A stretch of DNA of 36,404 nt from Clostridiales bacterium (GTDB lineage Bacteria > Bacillota > Clostridia > Christensenellales > Aristaeellaceae), in contig SVGQ01000017.1 in the NCBI GenBank assembly GCA_015056245.1, positions 1 through 36,404 of the forward strand, written 5' to 3'. A program made the position numbers and the translations under genes. This document shows, piece after piece, positions 31,567 to 36,404 of this stretch (within the stretch, counting starts at the first letter, position 1; each line of letters begins with the position of its first letter). The notes beneath the pieces are model-generated. The model searched no databases. It saw nothing but the letters and a program-made list of their open reading frames with translations, and was not told where the DNA came from.

Positions 31567-31595
31567 ACCATATGAGCTGCCGCTGCCGGATATGC
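31567..31595 (-). promoter_or_regulatory. Candidate sigma-E (sporulation) promoter of the LDT–spoIIIA operon
   Basis: On the minus strand GCATATC (31589–31595) is the -35-like part and CATATGGT (31567–31574) the -10-like part, with a 14-base spacer. The Bacillus sigma-E consensus is roughly KMATATT–N13–15–CATACAMT; 6 of 7 and 5 of 8 positions agree. The start would be about 20 bases before the LDT ATG. No sigma-A promoter of comparable quality is present there. Confidence 0.5.
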
Positions 31596-31668
31596 ACCTT
31601 GAAATGCTTGTAACAGTTCCCCACGTAAACAGGAAAATCAATACGATGCGTCGAAACCATATGTATAC

Positions 31669-31694
31669 AAAAAGCTGCCCGAAAAACGGACAGC
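31669..31694 (-). terminator. Possible terminator/leader hairpin in the divergent region
   Basis: GCTGCCCG (31674–31681) and CGGACAGC (31687–31694) pair with one G·U around an AAAAA loop. On the minus strand five T residues follow (31669–31673), the shape of an intrinsic terminator that would stop antisense transcription before the LDT promoter. On the plus strand it is the hairpin immediately before the AAGGAGG of the 31712 gene. Confidence 0.45.
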
Positions 31695-31711
31695 AAGGAG
31701 GTTAGGTCTCA

Positions 31712-32293
31712 ATGATGAAGAAATGTGTTCTGATGTTGCTGGCAGCAGCGTTGTTGGTTTTGCCCTTCGGTACTTTGGCTGAGGAAGCTGCCATTCAGCT
31801 GCCCTACGGCGTTTCCTTCGGCATGAGTCTGGAGGAAGCGGCAGAAGCTATCGGCGAGGGTGCCCATGTAGAAGAATGGTATGAGGACGAATCCGAAAAG
31901 GATGGCACCGGCTCCATTTTTCTGGAGGATGTGCCGCTGGGCATCGGCAACATTCAGGCAGGATTTATGAGCTTTGATGTAAGCCGCAACAACAGCCCCC
32001 GGGAGCCGCGTCTGGATGCCATCAGTCTGTCGGTAGCCTTTGAAGGCAACTGCATCGCGGCTTTCCGCGCAACACTGGCGGACCTGACCGCTGCATACGG
32101 TCAGCCGGACAGCGATCCCTTTGACCAGTACGGGCGGGAATCCTATCAGGAATACGGCAATCTGACTGCCAGCTGGACCTTGCCGGACACCCGGATTTAC
32201 CTTAGCCTGAATCAGACATACACGGACAATGGCAGCATCGATCTGAATTACGCCTACCGCCTGTGCTACGACCTGAGCGATCTGGAACAATAA
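31712..32293 (+). CDS. Secreted protein of unknown function
   Basis: The 193-residue protein starts at the ATG at 31712 with AAGGAGG ten bases upstream. A signal peptide covers about residues 1–23 (KKCVLMLLAAALLVLPFGTLA). The mature part is acidic and mostly beta/mixed (VSFGMSLEEAAEAIGEGAHV … GQPDSDPFDQYG … IDLNYAYRLCYDLSDLEQ). The 'FGMS.EEA' opening followed by paired segments resembles small secreted domains in Clostridia that I cannot name. It is divergent from the L,D-transpeptidase gene and followed by a strong hairpin. Confidence 0.6.
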   Translation: MMKKCVLMLLAAALLVLPFGTLAEEAAIQLPYGVSFGMSLEEAAEAIGEGAHVEEWYEDESEKDGTGSIFLEDVPLGIGNIQAGFMSFDVSRNNSPREPRLDAISLSVAFEGNCIAAFRATLADLTAAYGQPDSDPFDQYGRESYQEYGNLTASWTLPDTRIYLSLNQTYTDNGSIDLNYAYRLCYDLSDLEQ

Positions 32294-32306
32294 GAACAAG
32301 CAGCAA

Positions 32307-32346
32307 ATGAACCCCGCCACCGCAAACGCGGCAAGGCGGGGTTCAT
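32307..32346. terminator. Strong hairpin between the secreted-protein gene and a convergent GNAT gene
   Basis: ATGAACCCCGCC (32307–32318) pairs perfectly with GGCGGGGTTCAT (32335–32346); inside, CCGC pairs with GCGG. There is no clean U-tract on either strand, so it would act as a bidirectional barrier or mRNA 3'-end stabiliser rather than a classical terminator. Confidence 0.5.
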
Positions 32347-32350
32347 GCGA

Positions 32351-32815
32351 TTATGCGTTTGTTTCCGGAGCATACAGCATCGCGCCAGGGGTCTGGATGA
32401 AGCCCAGTTTCTCATACAGCGGTTTCCCCATTTCGGTGGCGGTGAGCATGATGTTAACGCAGCCATAAGCCTGCGCCCGGCTGACAATGCGCCGCAGCAT
32501 CTCCGAGGCGATGCCCTGCCGGCGGTAATCCGGCTCCACAAACACACTGGTGATGTAGGCATTTCTGCCGGTGTGGTTGCGGGAAGATGGCACGGAGAGA
32601 TAGTAAAACGCGATGGCGGTTCCCACGCAACGCCCGTTATCCTCAGCGATGACCGCATCGCAGGTCATTTCTTTCAAACCGTTTTCAAAGAAAGCCCGGC
32701 AGTTGTCCCGGATGTCTGCATAATTCGGGTGAGTCGGGCCGACTTTGATAAAACGGAGGCGTTCCTCCACCAGAAAGTCAAGGTCGGCATAAGTGGCATA
32801 GCGATAGTCCGTCAT
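32351..32815 (-). CDS. GNAT family N-acetyltransferase
   Basis: The 154-residue protein starts at the ATG at 32815 (AGGAG eight bases upstream; the GTG three codons earlier is too close). It has the typical acetyltransferase_1 layout: RYATYADLDFLVEERLRFIK, then AYITSVFVEPDYRRQGIASE with the acetyl-CoA loop, and a C-terminal GKPLYEKLGFIQTPGAML. Substrate cannot be told. It is the last gene of the lgt–hydrolase–recX operon, 5 bp after recX. Confidence 0.83.
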   Translation of the reverse strand: MTDYRYATYADLDFLVEERLRFIKVGPTHPNYADIRDNCRAFFENGLKEMTCDAVIAEDNGRCVGTAIAFYYLSVPSSRNHTGRNAYITSVFVEPDYRRQGIASEMLRRIVSRAQAYGCVNIMLTATEMGKPLYEKLGFIQTPGAMLYAPETNA

Positions 32816-32820
32816 GGCTT

Positions 32821-33462
32821 TCACTCCTGTTCTTCCTCCTGCAGGCGGATCGCCGCCTCAATGGCTTCCTTGCTGTCCTCGTAAGAATAGCCCCGCCGGG
32901 CCATGGCGGCCAGCACCTTCTGCATTTCCTTGCGGACATCGTCGCCCTTGTGGCGGCGCAGCAGCTTGGCAGCCAGATGAATGGCGGCTTCGTCCGCTTC
33001 CTCCTGCGGCAGTTCCTCCATGGTTCGGTCGATGATGTCACGGTTCAGCCCTTTACGAACCAGTTCCATGCGGATACGGGTCCGGCCCATTTGTCTGCGG
33101 GCGCAGGAAGCGGCATAGTCCCGGGCAAAGGCTTCGTCATCCAGCAGGCGCTCCTTTTCCAGCTTATAGAGCACCATATCGATGGTATCCTCCAGATAAT
33201 GAGCGCGCTCCAGCTTCTGGCGGATCTCCCCGCCGGAACGGGCCCGCTGAGCCAGCAAAGCAACGGCTTTGTTGAGGGCTTCCGGGTATTGCCGGGGCAG
33301 GAGCCACTGGCTGAATTCGGCAAAATCCAGTTCCTCCCCTTCGCTGAGGGGTCGCTCTGCCCAGATATCCCGGCTGAGCATCAGCTGGATTTCCTCGTTG
33401 ATGGTTACCAGCATGCTATGCCGTCCGCTGCGTTCCACCGAAGTGACCACATCCTGTTTCAT
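32821..33462 (-). CDS. recX: Regulatory protein RecX
   Basis: The 213-residue protein starts at the ATG at 33462 (AAGGAG ten bases upstream). RecX proteins are tandem three-helix units that bind RecA filaments and inhibit strand exchange. Visible signatures are ALLAQRARSGGEIRQKL, VLYKLEKERLLDDEAFARDY, MGRTRIRMELVRKGLNRDII and KVLAAMARRGYSYEDSKEAI. Length is typical for Firmicutes RecX. recA is not in the window; the operon context (lgt, hydrolase) is shared with no obvious function. Confidence 0.9.
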   Translation of the reverse strand: MKQDVVTSVERSGRHSMLVTINEEIQLMLSRDIWAERPLSEGEELDFAEFSQWLLPRQYPEALNKAVALLAQRARSGGEIRQKLERAHYLEDTIDMVLYKLEKERLLDDEAFARDYAASCARRQMGRTRIRMELVRKGLNRDIIDRTMEELPQEEADEAAIHLAAKLLRRHKGDDVRKEMQKVLAAMARRGYSYEDSKEAIEAAIRLQEEEQE

Positions 33463-33469
33463 GGGCGGG

Positions 33470-34630
33470 TCACTCCTTCCCGGCAAGCAGTGCGTTGATC
33501 AGGCGGCGGTTAACGGAAGCCAGATGACCATACCGCCGTTCGCCAGCGCCGCTGTTGAGGGCTGCAAAGCCATTGCCTGCCTCATCAAAAAATACGCCAT
33601 TCACTGCGCCATAGGCAAAGCCCTGATGGCCCCACAAAGGACGATCAAGTACCTGCGCGTCATCCAGCGACAATAATCCCATGCCGTGGCGCATGCGGAT
33701 CTCCTGCTGGGGCCAGTCCGTGGTGGGCGTGCGCATCAGCCGAAGGCCGTGGTCGTCAATGAAGCCGGGATGGCTGCCGCAGCACACCAACGCCAGCTTC
33801 GCCAGCATCTCTGCCGTCAGGAACAGGTTGCCGGAAGCCAGCAGATAATGCCGCTGAGGATCGGGTTGTTGTAATGGAACGGCAGTTTCCAGCCGCTTCT
33901 GGACGCTGAAGCCACCCTCTTTGGGCAACACCCGGTAGCTGTCCGCGATTTTGTCCGCAGGCAGGGTGGTGATATCGAAAGTGGCCTGTATCCCCAGAGG
34001 AGAAAAGAGTTCCTTCTGCATCAGGGTTTCGATGCACATGTCAAAGCGTTTTTCCAGCAGGCAGCCGATCATGCCCGCCGCCAGATTGCTGTATTGGAAG
34101 AGCATACCCGGCGGGTTGGGGCTGAATGAAGCGGGATTGCGGAGCAGAACGCTCAGATCAGCCGGGTTGGCAAAGGATCCGTAATAAGCAGGCGAATCCA
34201 CAATGGAAGACGTGTGGTTCAGCAACATACCCAGCGTAATGGGGGAACCCGGAAAACGAGGGTTTTCCACTTTCTCGCCCCAAAAATCGGAGATGTCTTC
34301 CCGCACATCCAGCTTATCCATGCTTTGCAGGCGGAACACCAGCAGGGCCGTCGCCATCTTGGCAATGGATGCGGTGCGGAAGATGGTATCCGCTGCTACA
34401 GGTTTCTTTTCACCCTCAAGGCTGGCGTATCCGGCTGTGATGCAATCCGTCAGGCGGCCTTCCTCAAACCGCTGGATGCACGCGCCCACCACATGATTGG
34501 CTTTCAAAGCCTTGGTGACTGCATGGTTTACGTTATCGCTGCCGCCTTGGGCCGCTTTCCAGCCGCACCGGCGGCCTGCCACAGGCAAAGCCAGTCCGTA
34601 CAAGGTATTTTTCAACTTTCCTACGGGCAT
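33470..34630 (-). CDS. Serine hydrolase (beta-lactamase/PBP4*-like)
   Basis: The 386-residue protein starts at the ATG at 34630 (GAGGAG eight bases upstream) and overlaps lgt by 10 bp. The class C beta-lactamase-like fold has the S-x-x-K motif SIAK at 88–91 (TASIAKMATALLVF), Y-S-N at 180–182 (FQYSNLAAGMIG), and HQGF near the C-terminus in place of the KTG triad. There is no clear signal peptide, so it may be cytoplasmic or non-classically anchored. Relatives include esterases, D-aminopeptidases and PBP4-like carboxypeptidases; beta-lactam resistance should not be assumed. Confidence 0.82.
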   Translation of the reverse strand: MPVGKLKNTLYGLALPVAGRRCGWKAAQGGSDNVNHAVTKALKANHVVGACIQRFEEGRLTDCITAGYASLEGEKKPVAADTIFRTASIAKMATALLVFRLQSMDKLDVREDISDFWGEKVENPRFPGSPITLGMLLNHTSSIVDSPAYYGSFANPADLSVLLRNPASFSPNPPGMLFQYSNLAAGMIGCLLEKRFDMCIETLMQKELFSPLGIQATFDITTLPADKIADSYRVLPKEGGFSVQKRLETAVPLQQPDPQRHYLLASGNLFLTAEMLAKLALVCCGSHPGFIDDHGLRLMRTPTTDWPQQEIRMRHGMGLLSLDDAQVLDRPLWGHQGFAYGAVNGVFFDEAGNGFAALNSGAGERRYGHLASVNRRLINALLAGKE

Positions 34631-35751
34631 GGTTCTCTCTCCTCTTTTGCGGATTGATTTTCTTTTGCGGTATGAACACTGTTGATCAGCCAGCCCACCA
34701 GCGCCGGGAGGGCCAAGCTGCATACCAACGCATGCAGCAACTGCGCAAACGGTTCATATGGATAGGCGACAGCGATCCGTAGGCACAGCCCATCCCACAC
34801 GATCATGGGCAACAGGAAGGCAGTAGCGGCTGTCCGTCCGGTGCCGCAGGCCACCCGTGTCCAGATGACACAGCACAGCATGGTCACCATCAGCAACATA
34901 TACCAGAAGGTATTACCCAGCACAAACCAGCGGGCCATGGCGACTGCTGTTGCCAGCAAACAGGGTGGGAAGCACCGTCCGAAGGCCTCGGGACGATCCA
35001 GCCGGCAGACGCGCCACAGCAGCACAAAGGCTGCCACCGCACACAGGATCAGGCTCAGGTACTGGGAAGCACGCAGGCTGCCGATCATCAGGCTGTCCTG
35101 CCGGAGTTGTTCGATGATAAAGCGCCCGCTGCCATAGATGAGCATGTACCAGCAGAGCATATTGCCCGCTTGACGCTGGCTTTTGCGGAGCAGCCACAGG
35201 GCGACGAAGCCGCACAGGTTCCACAGGGATTCATAAAAGAAGGTTGCCATGTGCCATTCATAGCCGCCCGCCGCCGGAACCTGTACCCCCAGCGGGAAAA
35301 ACTGAAACGCCGGATTTTCAATGACTGGACCATAGGCCTCCATATTGAAGTAGTTGCCCCAACGCCCGATGGCTTGCGCCAGCAGCAGTCCGGGGACCAC
35401 CATATCCGCAAGGGTCAGAAAGCGGAGCTTTTTGCAGCGGGCATACACCCATGCGCCGATGGCTCCGCCGATCACCGCGCCATAAATCGCAATGCCCCCC
35501 TGCCACACATACAGGATGGAGATGGGATCGGGCGCAAAGAGTTCCCAGCTCATCAGCACAAAATACAGCCTGGCGCCCACAATGCCACAGGGAACAATCA
35601 CCAGCGCGATATCCAGCGCAGTGTCCTTGGGCAGACCCAGCCGTTTTTCTTCCAAACCAGCAAGCCAGATGGCGCAGATCACGCCTACCACGATCAGCAG
35701 GCTGTACCACGGAATCCCGAATAAAAAGGTTCTGGAATAAGGAATCGACAA
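34621..35751 (-). CDS. lgt: Prolipoprotein diacylglyceryl transferase with C-terminal membrane extension
   Basis: Lgt transfers diacylglycerol from phosphatidylglycerol to the lipobox Cys of prelipoproteins. The start is a TTG at 35751 with AAGGAG eight bases upstream; two upstream ATG/TTG codons lie in the promoter and cannot be on the mRNA. The 376-residue protein has the catalytic-region motifs GARLYFVLMSWE, GGIAIYGAVIGG (residues 85–96) and the Lgt signature GRWGNYFNMEAYG (129–141), then IYGSGRFIIEQLRQ. The family His (E. coli His103) is Tyr90, a variant I believe also occurs in other Clostridia. Residues 253–376 are an extra part with three to four membrane helices and a charged tail, beyond the usual 260–290 residues. 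Confidence 0.93.
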   Translation of the reverse strand: MSIPYSRTFLFGIPWYSLLIVVGVICAIWLAGLEEKRLGLPKDTALDIALVIVPCGIVGARLYFVLMSWELFAPDPISILYVWQGGIAIYGAVIGGAIGAWVYARCKKLRFLTLADMVVPGLLLAQAIGRWGNYFNMEAYGPVIENPAFQFFPLGVQVPAAGGYEWHMATFFYESLWNLCGFVALWLLRKSQRQAGNMLCWYMLIYGSGRFIIEQLRQDSLMIGSLRASQYLSLILCAVAAFVLLWRVCRLDRPEAFGRCFPPCLLATAVAMARWFVLGNTFWYMLLMVTMLCCVIWTRVACGTGRTAATAFLLPMIVWDGLCLRIAVAYPYEPFAQLLHALVCSLALPALVGWLINSVHTAKENQSAKEEREPCP

Positions 35752-35779
35752 GTCAAACGCTCCTTTCCAAGCATCTTTC

Positions 35780-35808
35780 ATTATATGCTGCCCCAAAACC
35801 GCCGTCAA
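35780..35808 (-). promoter_or_regulatory. Sigma-A promoter of the lgt operon
   Basis: On the minus strand TTGACG (35803–35808) and a perfect TATAAT (35780–35785) are separated by 17 bases. Transcription should start near 35773, downstream of the in-frame codons at 35808 and 35781, which places the true lgt start at the TTG at 35751. Confidence 0.85.
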
Positions 35809-35901
35809 GCACAGAGATACTGTGCCAGAAAGCGCCGATATGTAAGAGGTTTAGCAGAAAACATTTTGAGATCGTGGATTTGAAAGGATCATTCAAAGCG
35901 A

Positions 35902-35923
35902 AAACGTTGACTGTCGAACGTTT
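35902..35923. promoter_or_regulatory. 7-bp inverted repeat upstream of ppdK
   Basis: AAACGTT (35902–35908) and AACGTTT (35917–35923) are perfect arms with 8 bases between them. It lies about 60 bp upstream of the ppdK -35 and next to the cre site, so it may be an operator for a second regulator. It could also serve the divergent lgt promoter. Confidence 0.4.
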
Positions 35924-35930
35924 GGCTGAT

Positions 35931-35944
35931 TGTAAGCGCATACA
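35931..35944. promoter_or_regulatory. cre site (CcpA binding) upstream of ppdK
   Basis: The sequence TGTAAGCGCATACA with its flanking T agrees with the WTGNAANCGNWNNCW cre consensus at every position. It is centred about 47 bp upstream of the -35 of ppdK. Carbon control of pyruvate phosphate dikinase, which sits at the PEP/pyruvate branch, makes biological sense. CcpA itself is not in the window. Confidence 0.6.
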
Positions 35945-35983
35945 TCATCCTTTTTCTTTCGCCGAAATGCGAGATTTTACATA

Positions 35984-36012
35984 TTGAAATTTTACATAAG
36001 TGAAGGTATAAT
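35984..36012 (+). promoter_or_regulatory. Sigma-A promoter of ppdK
   Basis: TTGAAA (35984–35989) and a perfect TATAAT (36007–36012) are separated by 17 bases. The leader of about 75 bases includes a hairpin, GGGGACGA (36039–36046) with TCGTCCTC (36062–36069), before AAGGAGG. The rest of the gap 35809–35983 holds only the inverted repeat and cre site. Confidence 0.82.
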
Positions 36013-36094
36013 TATCAAGTTAGGATAGGATGAGCATTGGGGACGAGGTTCCGCCAGTGAATCGTCCTCAATCAACAGAAGGAGGCACACCCCA

Positions 36095-36404
36095 ATGAAC
36101 AAGTATGTCTATCTGTTCACTGAAGGCAACGGCACCATGCGTGAACTGCTGGGCGGTAAGGGCGCCAACCTGGCCGAAATGACCAACATCGGTCTGCCGG
36201 TTCCCCAGGGCTTTACCGTTACCACCGAAGCCTGCACGAAGTATTACGAAGATGGCCGCATGATCAACGCTGATATCCAGGCTGAGATCATGGAGTATGT
36301 TACCAAGCTGGAAGAGATCACCGGCAAGAAGTTCGGTGACAAGGAGAACCCCCTGCTGGTCTCCGTGCGTTCCGGCGCCCGCGCTTCCATGCCCGGCATG
36401 ATGG
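36095..36404 (+). CDS. ppdK: Pyruvate, phosphate dikinase, N-terminal part (runs off the window)
   Basis: The first 103 codons are present. The ATG has AAGGAGG nine bases upstream. The sequence begins [20 protein letters not shown], then [34 protein letters not shown] and [18 protein letters not shown], the N-terminal ATP-grasp/nucleotide-binding domain of PPDK. The enzyme interconverts PEP, AMP and PPi with pyruvate, ATP and Pi. In Clostridia it commonly serves PPi-linked glycolysis or gluconeogenesis. The PEP-binding and phosphohistidine domains lie beyond the right edge. Confidence 0.96.
   Translation, partial: MNKYVYLFTEGNGTMRELLGGKGANLAEMTNIGLPVPQGFTVTTEACTKYYEDGRMINADIQAEIMEYVTKLEEITGKKFGDKENPLLVSVRSGARASMPGMM

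Noticed and set aside
33470-34630. Beta-lactam resistance gene
   Set aside because: The fold and SxxK are shared by many esterases and peptidases; no signal peptide or KTG triad supports a resistance role.

Overview
The window is a dense bacterial chromosomal segment. It carries a complete stage III sporulation operon (spoIIIAA–AH), the hrcA–grpE–dnaK–dnaJ–prmA–rsmE–mtaB heat-shock/translation block under a perfect CIRCE operator, an ireB–ruvX–DUF1292 block, a yggS–sepF-type division block, AGGAGG-type ribosome binding sites and frequent TTG/GTG starts. Together these point to an endospore-forming or spore-lineage Bacillota of the class Clostridia, with fairly GC-rich coding sequence. I cannot name the genus from sequence alone. 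I see no prophage, insertion sequence, CRISPR array, tRNA or rRNA; most of the window is conserved core genome with a few accessory insertions.

Layout. Positions 1–3,824 (minus) form one operon: a degenerate RsbW-like anti-sigma factor, a SigB/SigF/SigG-type sigma factor, a HlyD-like membrane protein with a Met/Gln/Pro-rich cytoplasmic tail, YggS and the start of a probable SepF. At 3,934–6,867 (minus) lysC is followed by a DUF6020 membrane protein. At 7,118–8,709 (minus) is ireB–ruvX–DUF1292–GNAT, closed by a terminator. At 8,798–10,558 (minus) are an AI-2E-family permease, a 47-residue membrane protein and a PRC-barrel protein. At 10,873–11,814 (plus) is a secreted protein with four SH3b repeats, followed at 11,885–12,390 by a 2.5-copy tandem array of a roughly 199-bp element rich in hairpins. 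A flavin-binding PNPOx-like protein and rpsU follow.

Positions 13,271–21,662 (minus) hold HIT, mtaB, rsmE, prmA, dnaJ, dnaK, grpE and hrcA in the classical order, with a promoter and CIRCE at the hrcA end. A diverged copy of the hairpin element lies between dnaK and dnaJ; its two main stems differ from the array by paired compensatory changes, which supports conserved structure. A plus-strand accessory cassette (WYL regulator fused to a zinc ribbon, an NTF2-like protein, a hemolysin III/TrhA membrane protein) sits between hrcA and hemW, which are neighbours in Bacillus.

At 26,034–31,537 (minus) the spoIIIA operon is headed by a lipoprotein L,D-transpeptidase with a sigma-E-like promoter, so cell-wall cross-linking and assembly of the mother-cell/forespore channel may be co-expressed. 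At 32,351–35,751 (minus) lgt, a serine hydrolase, recX and a GNAT enzyme form an operon whose sigma-A promoter shows that lgt starts at an internal TTG. The window ends with the start of ppdK (plus), preceded by a sigma-A promoter, a full-consensus cre (CcpA) site and a 7-bp inverted repeat.

The best candidates for something new are the covarying hairpin element, the anti-sigma factor lacking its kinase residues, the WYL–zinc-ribbon fusion that keeps an internal ribosome binding site, and the L,D-transpeptidase–spoIIIA transcription unit.
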